In this document: one piece after another, positions 1 through 13,800 of the stretch
How the letters are laid out: every line of letters starts with the position of its first letter
How positions within the stretch are numbered: position 1 is the first letter of the stretch
Assembly (NCBI GenBank): GCA_026929865.2
Contig: CM049395.1
Location: 31,668,501 to 31,732,500 of the forward strand
DNA length: 64,000 nt
From: Hyperoplus lanceolatus
Lineage: Eukaryota; Chordata; Actinopteri; Uranoscopiformes; Ammodytidae
Direction of reading: 5' to 3'
Notes under the pieces: model-generated
What the model was told of the DNA's origin: nothing
The model's input: only the letters and a program-made list of their open reading frames with translations
Databases searched by the model: none
Made by a program: the position numbers and the translations under genes

Positions 1-540
1 CTTCTGCTATATGAATACAGGTTTTTGACAAATGCAATTGCAGTAACCAGAATATTATATTTCTTTTACATGCTACATTTTAGTGTTCAGGAATGGAATA
101 TAGCTCATTCATTACTAATGTCTCTTTAACCTCCTTAACCGGTCTTCAATTCCCCCCAGAATCAAAACAAGCTTTAAAAGCATGGCCATTCTTCTCAAAA
201 TGAGATAACTGAGGTACCATCCTGTCACAGGTGTTGAACATTACAATCATGCATTAATTTAGTCCCTTATGGAGAAGCTTGCAGAAAAGTGAAGTGGTTT
301 TCCTTTCTTGTAGCTTATGACCACTACAGTCGCCAACCGTGATGTATATCCATTTACAGGTGTTAAGACAACATCCGCCCTTTATGGTCGGCCATTACGC
401 TACGGTACAGTGGAGCCCCTATTCCACTAACAGTAAATTCCTTGTTGAAGTGGCGTGTCCAGTTGGGCGCTCATCTGGCCCGCCTAAAAGAGCTGATCAG
501 AGAGCGAGGGCTTTTGATGCCGAGCCACCAGGCCAGTGTG

Positions 541-573
<33 letters not shown>

Positions 574-688
574 ACACTTCACCATCACCTCCCTCTCTGC
601 TTCTGAAACAGGAGCATGCTCTCTCAGTGGAGGGAGGGTTAACATGGGGCGCGGGAGGGGTTAAAGGGCAGCCAGAGAACACACTTAC

Positions 689-1829
689 AGGAAGTCATCT
701 TGAATGTTGCCGTTGAAGGTGCCGCACAGGCCCACTGTATCCTCCTTCCACAGCTCCTCGGCCTGCAGGTAGAGGCGGAACTCCTTCCAGCTGTACTGCA
801 GACGCAGGCCAAACACTGTCTGCACCTGGAGGAACATGGACGACAGCTCCTGGATGTGGAACATGTCTGCGGGGGAGATGTGGGAAGAGGACATTAATGG
901 ATGGGGTTAGGTTGAGATAAGAAAATATGCATCCACATGTGCATGAAACATTTGCAAGGTTTTTATTTTAAAGCCTACATTGTTTATATCCATTTTCAGA
1001 AACCACCAATTGTCCTCTTCCCTGTTTTTGTCAGTGAAAATGTGTATGCTTTTGAACTTCAGTGAAGCTGATAGAAATATCTAAAGTTATTTGAAATATC
1101 TATTCACTCAGTTATTCAGCTACTCAGACATTAACTATTATATATATATGGGGGCTTGTAGTGTAGTGGCAAGAGTCCCGAATCCGACCCGGGTCGTTCT
1201 CTGCATGTCATTCCCCTCTCTGCCCCATCTCATCTCTCTCTCCAAATCTGTCTTATAAAGCTAAAACATGCCAAAAATAATATTTATATTAAGAAAAAGT
1301 TCAGACGTGAACTTTTATTGTTTTTTTTAACAGGGCTGCAAATAATTATTATTTTTATAGTTTTTTTGGACAAGTATGCAATAAATCAATCATATTGATC
1401 AATACATCCCCTGAAAGAAATTTGCTGCGCTGGATGTGAACAATGTTGAAAGGTAATAAAAGATGAGGGAGTTACCATCTGAATAAGGGAGGGAGATGCG
1501 GTACTGTCCACCCATGAACACCTCTCCAACGTGACTCAGTGTGATCTCGCTTCTTGGATCCTCATCGATGACCAGGTTAACTGATTGGATGCAGGCCCCA
1601 TCCAAATTCTGCAATTGAAACAAGATTGATTTAGAATTCTGGCAGTAGTCAAGTTTGATTCATATTCTGAAAGTGTATCAAACACCAAAGCCCTTTGCAG
1701 AGGTTTATAAGATTTTGAGATGGGATCTTCTCCTTCACCTTTGTCACAACAAGGTAAACAGTAAAAATTTGCAGTTCACGTTACGAAGTTATTCACCAGG
1801 AATATATGCGTGTCCATAGATTGATTGAG

Positions 1830-1886
<57 letters not shown>

Positions 1887-4800
1887 AATTGGTTGATTGG
1901 TTGATTGGTTGATGCATCATAGATATTTGGCACATGGCATTGCAACAAAAGTTGACCCAGGTAATTTCTTTTTGGTATATGTTTTGATAACACACAGGAA
2001 TGTAGTAGTCTCATTGAAATGAATGAGGAGGTTGTTTTTTCCCATGTAGTGCTATTGTTAACGAGGCCTTGTTTTGTTTACAAAGCATGTGCTACCGGAG
2101 ATATTGTTACCTATTCTGTCTCCTATCAGTCTGCAATAACAGATTTTTTTAGGCCACTTCGAGGCAGCGGAAACAAAAGCTGTGAACATATCACCAACAT
2201 AATGTCAAACATGTCATGCTCATTTTAGCTTTTAGTTTTAATTAACTCACTATGTTCTCTAGCTTCTATTGAACTTTGTCTCTGTTTGTCGCTTCACAGA
2301 TAATGTACAGGATTAAGAGCTTTTGCTGAAAACAGCCGGTTGCAAGCTGCAGAGTCGGATGATCATTCTCTGCAGCTTCATAATTATGTGAAATGATCAT
2401 GTGATCCATTTTTGATATATAAATATTAATTATAGCTACTTGAAGTTATCTAACCTAATCATAAACAAGTAAGTTATGTTACATACATTCATATACTGTA
2501 CGTGATAATTAAGAAACTGTGCATGAGAAAATTCAGGAAAAGTCCAAATGGGCCATTTTGGAAAATGCATACGAACATTTTTGAAAATCTACCAGCAATC
2601 AGACTGACAAATATTGGCCATCCATAGGTCAACCATTATCAGAGCAAAAAGATTAAAAAAAAACTTTGTCTGACTCGTGAGAACATCAAAACTCACTTTA
2701 AAATCACTTTAGTTAAAGGACAAAAAGTTCCACTGCCGCTCTGATATTTCTAAAGTGAGAAATCCTGCGCGTCGCTGACAGTAAGTAATCTGCCCCTATG
2801 AATCGTCTCTTTCATAAGCCCCATCGCCCAAAGGTTTAAGCTAACCCCCTCCTCCCTCTACTCTTCCCATCATTCACCTCCTGTTTTCTGCATAACCTTC
2901 TCTCTGTCCAGATCCCCCACCCCATCCAGCGCCTCTCTTCACCTCCCTTCCTCACTACAAAGCCGTCCGCAGCTCTGTCACTCAGGCCAGATAAGGTAAT
3001 CCTGTTCAGTTGGCTGTTAGAGGTTCTCGGGCCTCTGCTCTGATGAGTGGGACATTTTATATCATCGTCCCCCAAAGGCTGCTGGGAAACTGACGGCTTA
3101 GGGAGGGGAGAGGAGAAGAAGCCCCTCTGTCTTTTTTTTGTTTTCATGTCATTATCTACCACAGTTTGATCAAGAGATTAACTCGAGGCTGTTATTGCTC
3201 TTTGTCGAAGCGTGGCTCTGGAACAAAAGTTACGTGTACTACAGGGATTATTAGGCACTTTAACTACGATACGATCTACATGACAGACACATTGTGTCAA
3301 CCTTTAAGCTGACACAGCAGAATGGTTTGATTGCAGAGGCTACAGAGGGATAGGTGTGTAAGATAAAAACTCAACAAGAACGCTTTTTTAACTAAACAAA
3401 ATCAATTCATAACATGCAAACTCACAGCTCCACAGGGGGCGTTCTGGACAGTGACCGTGAACTTCCCCGAGCTGCGACTTTTGGCGAGGACGTACTGACA
3501 TGTTGCAGGGAAGGTGAAGAGCCGCCCGTCAAAGGATTGAAAATACATATCGCCAGTCACCGAGCACTCGCCTGCAGAAAGAGGGATACACTTTATTTTC
3601 TTAACTGATTTCTTTCATTCATCCAAGTTAACTCTGCTTACTCAACAGCCCTTCGACAGCACACTAAAAAAAACCTTTTAACTGTTTTGATCTCCTGGAG
3701 AATACATCTTTACTGTCATGACACTGCCTATCTCCTTTCCTGGATTCCTTACTTTAGAAGCCCCACTCCTGCCTTTCTTCCTATCTAGACAGTTATTTTC
3801 TTTCTTTCCCTTGTTCAAAACACACACCTTCACCTAAATTTCCATGCTCTCTAAAACTGGAAAGCTTCCTCTTTATATTATATTGTAAATATTATACCTA
3901 TATTAATTTCGATGCCTTTTATGTTAGGCCAATGCAAATTCCTTGTATATGAGAACATAACAGACAATAAAACTGATTCTGATTTCAATATGACTCTTGC
4001 TCCTTTTTTTGTTCCCCTAATTAGAAAGCCTTGTACTTCCCAGCCTTTCCAAGGGACTTTCGTCTCCTTGGCTCCCAAAGACACTTTCTGTCCTTGGCAT
4101 TTCTCACAATTGTTCCTCCTTTCTTTTCATCACTTAGAACCTCTTTGGGTTGAAATAAAATAACCACCTCCCATCACAGTGCTTTGATGAATGTGACCTG
4201 CAGTTCGGTTTGAGTATAAAAATTGCAACCACCCACGGAGCAAGGCACACACCTGGACAGCTGTAGTCGGTGCAGTTCCACACTCCACCCACGCATGTGC
4301 TGAAACAGAGAGCAGAGCTAATCAGCAGGATCACTGATAGAAACTGGACACACCCAGCCCAGGTGGTCAGATCTGAGAAGATTAAAACTACTGTATGGAG
4401 CCAGCAGGACAATATGCTGTTTTCTTTTATACATGATGATGATGATATGTAATGAAACATGGCCTCATATGGTCTGTCAGGTGTCCATATAGGGTTCATT
4501 TCAAGATCCAAAAGGGAGCAAACAAAAGTTATAAGAGAAAACAAAAGACGAGTCAAGTCAAAGATTGCTGTCAGGGTTATTTAAAGCTATAGTGGGTAAC
4601 TTCTGTTGCCCCCATGAGGAATTGTGAGGAATAACAACAACAACACTGTCGGCGCAACTATGAGGTAGGCCTTTGGTGATAATTTCATACCTTTGGCTGT
4701 ACGTCTAGGTTTTTTCTTAGCAGTAGAAACAGCAAATGAAACATTTATTGGGCGCTTCTTGAGCTCCTTGACCAGTGACAAGGGGTGACACGAGTTTGTA

Positions 4801-7800
4801 AAACGCTGCCATGCTGAGAGACACAGAGAGAGTTTTCTGACGCAGATACCCTTAAGCAACTTTGTGTCAACTTGTTTGGCGATGGCTTGAATGTAACGAA
4901 AATTCATTTTATACGAAAAAGTTACGCAATATATCTTTAAGATCCAAAGGGAGCAAATTGAAGTTATGGGAAGTTAAGGGAAAACAAAAGATGAGTCAAT
5001 TCGAAGAGGGCTGTCAGAGTATATTTAATTGTCTTTACTTGGCTTGAATACTGAAAAAAGCATGAGGCTGCTAGGCTACTCCCCGCTCTTTCAAACGTGT
5101 ATCATGGGATGAAAGAACCGTATTGTACTGTAAATCAAAGCTGTTATCCAACGGCTGCATTAACAGTCTTGTGCTAATAGCGCAGGAGGTGACAGAGACA
5201 CAGTAAACGATGCTCACCAGTTGTTGCATTCCTCCTGCAGTGTCTGTCCTGAAGGATAAAACATGCCGTGGTATTCACAGGGACAGTCAGAGGGTGTCAC
5301 ACAGCCTCCGTCCTCATAGATCAGACCTGAGGAGAGACAACAGACAAAGGATCCCAGCTTCATATCTTCTGGAGTTAAAAAAACAAACATCAGAATAGAG
5401 ACAAGATGCAAGATGCAGGATCTTTCTATCATGTCTCTTTACTTATAGTAGGTACGAGGATCTTTTCAATCATTTCTGAAATGGTCTCATTTTTCCTCAT
5501 GATTCCTGGTGGTCACATATTACATGTAACAGCGAACAAGAGCTGGTGTTGTAAAAACACTACCGCTACTGTCCAAAGGGGTCGCTAGAATTAACACAAA
5601 CTGAAAACTGGTAATCACTTTAATAAAAGTTTAGATATTATTAAAAAGACGTTAAGGCCAGAGAGATCCCCCACCACACGCACAAACAGACCGCCACAAA
5701 GCGTTTTCCACAGAGCCATGGACAGACTCTCCATTCTATTTTATTAATACAGGTATGTTGTCTGGAGTATGGCTGAGATGTGCTTGTGCGAGTGTGTGTT
5801 GGTGTTTGTGTATATATTTCATATGCTGCTTCCTGTAATAAAAGGTGTATTTGCAAGAAGTATTTTGCGCAACGCAGCCACTCACCATCGGGACAGTAGC
5901 ATCCATCCAGGCAGGCCAGCTTGCTGTCGATACACGTCCGCTCCAGGGTGCAGGATTCGGGGCAGCAGCTGATGCATTCCCTGTAGTGCAGACCTAGGGG
6001 ACACTGCTTCGCTGGTCGCAAAAAAATTAAAAACAACATTGATGTCAAAAACACAAAACTATCTACTGAGATGAATGACACAATAGGGGTTTCCCATGCA
6101 GTGGACAAATCAGACAAACAATAGACAGCTTTAACAACACACTCCAGCTAATCCAAGATATGTACTGTTTAACAATGGACTTGATCGAAAGCAAGCTGTG
6201 TTGCTTGTCTGTAAGTCTGCTATTTTTAATATATAATTCATATTGTGCATCAGCTGAGCTTTGACGGTCAGTAATAACAATGATGATAATACATTTTATT
6301 TGTACAGCACCTTTCAAATAAGAAATGCATCTTAAGTGATTTACAATGAGACAATGTCATGAAGCAATTGCTTCACATTGAAATACACATAAAATTAACC
6401 TGGACTGGATAATTTAAAAAAAAAAAGCCAATCAACTTTAATAAACATAGACATTATTTTCTATTTCTAATAAATCAAATTGTGCTTCATGCATGTTGAC
6501 AATTCAAATACACCCTGTTTTTTTGTTTTTTTAAACAGAGATGAGTTTCCAGAGAGGTTGAACTGAGATCTGCACCTTGTTTTGCCCTCTCTCTGTGGAC
6601 AGTGGACGGTTTAAAACACCTGGAGAAACGTACCACAGTGAGGAATGTGCTGCCTCCAGTCGTGCAGTGGGTGGTCGGCATGGGCGCAGGCCCGGGCGTA
6701 CTGGCTGAACACCTGGCATACCACATCACCGTTGGGACCCGACCTTCAACAGAGAAACAAACTGAGAGAAGGAGCCTTTGAGCAGGGCCAGGAGAGAGGT
6801 GTGGCCATGGAGACAGGTAGCTCAAACAAATAACCACCCACCAGCTGTGTGTTTATCATTGGTGGAAACTCAAGAACTGTTGGTTAAAGGTGGAGTCAGC
6901 CATTTTGGAGAATGCTTGATGACAAAAATCACTTTTTGTAAAAATCTGTGAATATCTCCTCACGATGCGATATCTGTCCGTACTGCTACTGTGTGCACGC
7001 TTAAAAAAAATCACAGGTTAATACACAGCCTAAGCTCTATAAACTGGTATTTAAACAAAGGCGGCCCACTGTAGCTAGCAAAATGCCAGTTTACAGAGGC
7101 TAGGCTGTGTATTCACACTTGATTTTTTTTCAGCACACACACAGTACGTACGTAGCGGATCATGGGGAGATATTCTCTGATTTTGATCAAATAATTTGTC
7201 GGGCGCCCTTAGCTCAGTTGGTAGGGCGTCTCCCCCCCCCCGGGCCGGGCCCAGCAGCAGACCCGGGTTCGATTCCCGCCCGTGGGTCATTCTCTGCATG
7301 TCGATCCCCTCTGTGCCCCATTTCACCTCTGTCTCTCTGCACTATCAATAAAGCATAAAAATGCCCAAAAAATATATTTAAGAAAATAAATAATAATTTG
7401 TCAACAAGCCATCTCCAGAATCGCTGACTCCACCTTTAATGAGAAGATATTCCAAATGGCTTTAAATGGAAAGAACGCTTTGTTGTAGTATCTGTAATAT
7501 TCTCAAAAATTGAATCCATGCCTTTGAAAACAGTATCCTGTTTTGTCTATAGCACAAGTCTCTGTTCTAAATCACTTAACAGTTAACAGCGACAGCGTGC
7601 CAGGGCTTATGTTACCCACAGAAGGAGGGAGCATTCAGGATCATGGACCTTAGCCACGAAAAGACACAACTGTGAGAAAGATGTAAGTGGGATCACTTTA
7701 AACTAGAATGGCCCGCAGTATTCTTTGTGGACATAGACAAAATATCTCTCAAAACAAATCTTGGGTAAGAGTGATCACCAAAAATACCTGAACCTAACAT

Positions 7801-10800
7801 TATCGTGAAAATATACCCATTCAATTTCAACACTGCTTCAACCTTCAGAGCCGTCAGCCGAGAACAAGTGGAACGAGGCTGCAAAGCTGACCTTAGTAGT
7901 TGAATTGAAAATTTAAAATATATATGTGATTATAGCATTTGTCAAATTACATAAGCTTAAGACCAATCAAATTTGTTGCAGGCTTTTCAACCATGATGAT
8001 TGATCATTTGGCCAACATCATGACGTTTCACCTGCCATCACCTGATTCTGGTGTTCTTACTTGCAGAGGTCGTTGGAGCAGCTGGCCATGTAGGAGAACG
8101 GGCTGACAAATTCGTGGCAGCTCTGAAATGGCGGGTCCAGCAACATTGCACACACCTCCTCCACTTTCTGCGGCCACAAAACACAAACAAGTGCATTTTG
8201 TCACAAATCTACACTCATGAGTGTTAGTGTATTTGCTGTAGAGGAATCTTTTTTATTTAACACCTTACCAGCAGGACATGGTCCTCTACTGCAGCACAGG
8301 GTGAAGAGAAGCCAGAAGGCACCAAGGGACATCGGGCCTGATGTGGCTCTGCCTCAACCCAGCTGTTCCCAAACATTTCTATATCATGAGTCAGCACACC
8401 TGGGAGAGAAGAGACTGTTTATTAAAGACCTGGTCTGCTGAAATGAAGTGAGAGGATGATGACCAGACGACTTGTTTGCCAGGCCACTTCATCGCCGACT
8501 ATTATTTATGGCATAGAGTACATTTTCTTGATTTACTTCCTACCATGTGGGCAGCCAATATTTTCAGTTCATTTTAGTGCACTGTTAAAATCAGCTTGTA
8601 AAGACTTAAGTCAGATAATCCATTACACCACTGTGTATTTTTTGTAGAATTTGGTATGTTTTGTGTAGGAATGTGGTGTATGGACAGCTTCATACTCACT
8701 ACACTTCTACTGCATTTGTTGCACTAACGTTTTCTTTTGTCGGTGTAGTAAAAATGTGTCCTCAGATGGTCAGATTGATCAGATTACTATCTGTCTGCTT
8801 GTGTTTGTGGTAAAGTGATGATAATCTGATCCTCTGAGGCTTTGAAACAAGCTGAGCTGCTCTCACGCCCCACGGTCACATTTTACAAGATAACATGGTT
8901 AAGTTACTTGCTGGGACTCTTGCTACATTTAAATGTGTATAGTTTTTCGTGCCACTTTCTACATCAACTCAACTACATTTCAGAGGGAAATACAGTGCTT
9001 TTTACTACACTTCAGTTATTTGACGGCTTTAGTTCAGCTTACTAGTTACTCTTCAAATAAAGATTTTCACAAACAAAATTTAGAGTTTATAAAATATGAT
9101 TTTTAGCTATAAATTAAACTACCCAACAGTTTATCAAAGTACAGCTGAATTGAATAGTCTATTACTCGTACCATAACTGGTCTTCAGGTCGTCTTGGACG
9201 TCAGCGTTGAAGTTCCCACACAGGCCGCAGGTTCGGCCAACAAACTCCGGGCTGAGTTTGATGTAGACGGAGCCGCTGCTTCCCTCCCAGGCCAGCGTGA
9301 ATCCGTGTTGCTGTGTCACCAGAACATACTGAGAGATCTGCTCCAGCTGCAGGTCATGAATGTGATGGGGCAGCTGCAAACTGAATACAGAGACAGGGAA
9401 TTTACAATGATGATACACAGCAATAAGATGTATACAATTACAATAACTATTTACAGCAACAAATTTAAATAATTACCTTCATATCCTTTAACAAATTTAG
9501 ACATATTATCTTAAATCTGCCATAATACAAAAACAAATACATGAATTCACTGTTTTATTCATGTCAAATAAAACATGTAGAGAGCAATCAGACTTCGACA
9601 AATTTTAATAAATAATAATCCTGATATAAAGGTGGAAATAGAAATAATAAACACATGTAGGGGAGAATGGGGTAATGTGAGACACGTTTTACATTTGCTC
9701 CCATCTAAGGGAGCTAAAATGATTTATCAGTCAAATTTACACATTTCCCATTAATTCAGGATGTTTCCTGGAAAAGGGCATTTACCTAGCGGGCAAAACC
9801 CCTTTTTTAAAAAAAAAAAAACAGACATGGAGCGTTGTAAAAGGTTGTTCACCAGAAATTATATCTAGGACCTTCAAGGATCCCAACCTGGGTGGACAAC
9901 CTGGTCAACTAGCTGCTGGAAAGCTACAGCGGGCCGATAGTCAATCAATCAGAACCACTGTTTAAGCGAATGGGGGTGGGCTAATAGAGATTTTTTTAAA
10001 CTTATAGATATCATTATGAAACTTTGCAAGTTGATCACTGACATTAAAACAACAACTTTTTGTATTACAGTATTTTCCAAAAAGTTTGAATAAATATGAA
10101 AATCATCAATATCTTACTAATGATGTGTACATTTGCATATCTGCAAAGCCCCAAAATCTAGATGTTGGACAAAAGAGTCAATTTGATTTTACATTTTGAA
10201 AACAAAACAAGTGTCCAACTGCCTGAAGCCTTTCCTAATCACAGTTCAAATTTGATCAATAACCCATAGAAAATGAATTTTTTACACAGTTTTTTTCAAG
10301 GGAATGTCTAGCCGTTTCCTAAAATACCAGCTGGAGACTACAAAAGGACACTTTTGGTCCATAGCACATGAAATGTAACTGTGTAAAAAATGTATTTTCT
10401 ATGGGTTATTGATCAAATTTGAACTGTTATTAGGAAAGGCTTCAGGCAGTTGGACACTTGTTTTGTTTTCAAAATGTAAAAACAAATTGACTTTGTTTTC
10501 TTCCAACATCTAGATGTTGGGGCTTTGCAGATATGCAAATGTTCACATCATTATAAGATATTGATGATTTTTCATATTTATTTAAACATTTTGTAAAATA
10601 CAGTAATACAAAAAGTTTTTGTTTTAATGTCAGTGATCAACTGGCAAAGTTTCATAATGATATCTATAAGTTCAAAAAATTCTCCATTAGTCCATCCCCG
10701 TTCACCCCATTCACTTAAACAGTGGTTCTGATTTGCTATGTGGGCCCGCTGTATCTTTCCAGCAGCTAGTTGACCAGGTTGTCCACCCAGGTTGTGATCT

Positions 10801-13800
10801 TGGAAGGTCCTAGATGTCATTTTTGTCAACCTTTTACAACGCCCCATGTCCATAAAATCACTTTGCCCCCTGGGTAAATTGTAGATTGTTTTATAAAAAA
10901 AAAAGTTGTCTTGTGTCTCAGAGACAGACCAGAGAAATCAAGGGAGTAAACTGATCCACTTACTTGTTCCACTCTGAAACTACCATAACAACACATGTTG
11001 TAACAGTTAGAACCCTGACAGATAGCTTGAAAACCAAATATTCCCACATACATACGTGCCAAACCATGCCCTTGTTGACACCCCTTCAACCATCAACTCC
11101 CACCTCCAGCCCTCATTGTCTTTTGTCTTATTCAAACTAGTCTCCTTGCTACCTCAAATATAATGGATTCATTAAAAGAGGGCACAGACACTGTCTCACT
11201 TTACCCAACAGCATTTGTCTCACTTTACCCCACTGCCACAATTTGAGAAAAAACTACCTCAGCAAATCAGGCAAATCTTCAGTTATCATCATCACATGGT
11301 TTCATATGTTGGCAGTTCACAACATGTATGATGTAAGTTTTTCTACCTGAATCAATTTGCTTTAGCACAACAATCGATTAAATTGACAGCAAGAAAATGT
11401 ACTTATACATGCAAAAAAGACATGTTTGTGAAAAAAACATGCTTACAACATCACCATGAGGTCCTCTCTTTCATGGCCAATGGGAAATGAGAGGGGCTTC
11501 AAAACATATATCTCACATGAGCAAAAATGTTTTCCATTGCCTAGATACAGGGGGTGTCTCACATTACCCTATGGCTCACATTCCCCGTTCTCCCCTGAGT
11601 ATATCAAAATGTTCTGTTGTGTCTTGTATTAGACTGCTGACCTTTGGCCTTTGAAAGTCACGGTAGTGGCGTGCAGCCGAACCTCGCCCTCCCAGGGGAG
11701 GAAGATGCTAATTGAGCGTTGGCAGGTGTAAGGGGCAGAGCTGCAGCCCGGGTCATTGTGGACCTGCAAATAGTAAAAATAAAAATAAACCTGTCAACAT
11801 TTAATCACCTTTATTTTTGAGTTATGTCATGTTTTTGTTGTGTTAATCATTACTCATTATCATAATTACTGATATTAATGTACAATCAATATTTATAAAT
11901 GTTAATTTTCCCTCTTTGATTCGCTTTCCCATATACAGATACTGTATCTACTGCCTTTTCAGGGGAACAAAGTCTCGGTCTGTTGCAGATACTTTCAAGG
12001 CACTGTGGGTAATTGCAGTATTTAATGGTAATTGACTCTAATAACCAGATAGCTTTCACTAATCTTCGGAGAAAATCTTCTCCTCGGGCTGAGACTGAGC
12101 CTAGCAGAAGTCAGTAAGGAGAGTGTGTTTTGGAGGAGATGTCCAAACTTTTCTCAAGTAGAAGCAGGCGCTGAACCGAAACCTCCTGGCCAGCCTCTAG
12201 TCTAGAGGATTTATTTTGTTCCCGGTTCATTTGAGTCTTAACTGACCTGGACTACGATGCTGGCCTTGGTGTTCTCCTCACAGTCCCTCAGTAGAGTGTA
12301 AGTGCAGCGGCCGGGGAAGTAGTAGTAGAGACCGTCAAAGGTCTCAAAGTTGAACTGACCCCACGTCCTACACGTCATCTCCCTCTCAAAGCCAGGATTT
12401 GGTACTGGGCCGAAGAAAAGGGAAAGAAAAAGACACAATTATGAATTGGATTTCCCATCACTAATGTTAGTTGGAGATATAAACACATATAAGTGTTGGG
12501 AAAAAAATTAGAATCCGGTGTTAAGGTAATTTACTCCACAGAAGAGAAATGTTACTTCTAGATTTCATGCAAAGTTTTAATTTCTTAGTTTTATTAATTC
12601 AATGTTTAGCCATAACAGCCCTAAAGTTATCATATTAATGCTGTGTTTATGTTCAATATTCACCCTTATATATTATTGATTTATATATGTATTTGTTTGT
12701 TTATTTGTTTGTTTGTTTGTTTGTTTTGTCATTTATTTCGATTTTTATTTCTCTGGTCTTCAGCAATTTTGATTATTTCTTAGAAAATAAATATATGGTT
12801 GCTTAGCTGCTGAGTTGTCCCACTTTTCTCAGCAGCTAGTATCTTACTTTGTTTTTCTGCCATCTGATGCTGGGAATTGGGCTAATGAAGGGGCAGAGAC
12901 TGAACCAAACTGTAAAACTAAAACATGGAGTTGATTTTTGCACATTTTTTAAACCAGATGACAATACAGTAGATTACTGCACTAAGATCAAGAAAATTAC
13001 AATAAAGTTGATTTGTAGTTTTGTTTAAATTATTTCACTATGGTTTTGGCCTGTTTTACAAAGTTAAGATTGTATAACTGATGTTATGGGCCAGATCACA
13101 GATTTAAAGTGTTAAACTATTATTACTACTATATTTGAGTTGAGTTTTTAAAATCAAATTTAAAAGTTTGTAGTAACACCTGTTCCTTTGAAATAAGCAA
13201 GACCAGTAATGTTAAGTGTCTGAACAGGTGCAAATAATGAATTAGCTACCATGGAGCAAGTGCATGTTTTAATTTGACTCTAGCTTTCATCTCCTAAAAC
13301 ATTTTAATTAACTGAAATAGGAGGATGTCTGGTGTGTGTTTTTACCTGTCTGACATCTGTGCCCAGTGGCCTGATACAAGCTGCAGTCACATGACTCTGA
13401 CTGAACGCACTGTCCTCCATTCAGACAGGGCACGACACATGGCTCTGCTGAGAGGAAACAAACAAACAAACAATTACAATGCTGCTCGTCTGAAAAGACA
13501 CATGAAGAAAGACTAAGCACACTGATGGAGAAATAATATCCAGGTTTTTAGATTGATACGAATTTAATCTGTTTTATCATTCATGGTTTTATGCTAATTT
13601 TTTAAATGATAACTGAGTAAAGAAAGTAGAAATTACAGACACTGTGCAGGATTTCTGGTTTCTAAATATGTCTGAGGTTGAAAAGTGTCCCATTAAAAAG
13701 TATGCTGCAAACTTGTCTCTGTACAGCCTTACTAGGAACCACCAGGAAATAACGTTTTGTGTATCTGCAGGTCACAACTTTTAAGAAAGATTTGACAACC

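Noticed and set aside
1823..1895. Possible CRISPR-like or satellite array
   Set aside because: A simple (GATT)n microsatellite with no spacers; the organism is a vertebrate.
2836..3162. 108-aa minus-strand ORF in the otogelin intron
   Set aside because: Low-complexity Lys/Arg/Ser-rich translation of pyrimidine-rich intron; no compatible splice phase.
7205..7275. tRNA gene (A box TAGCTCAGTTGG, B box GGTTCGATTCC); same at 24235-24305 and 46918-46985
   Set aside because: No proper anticodon stem or acceptor-stem pairing; C/G homopolymers replace the anticodon arm, a SINE tail follows, and TSDs flank the copies. They are SINE heads, not tRNA genes.
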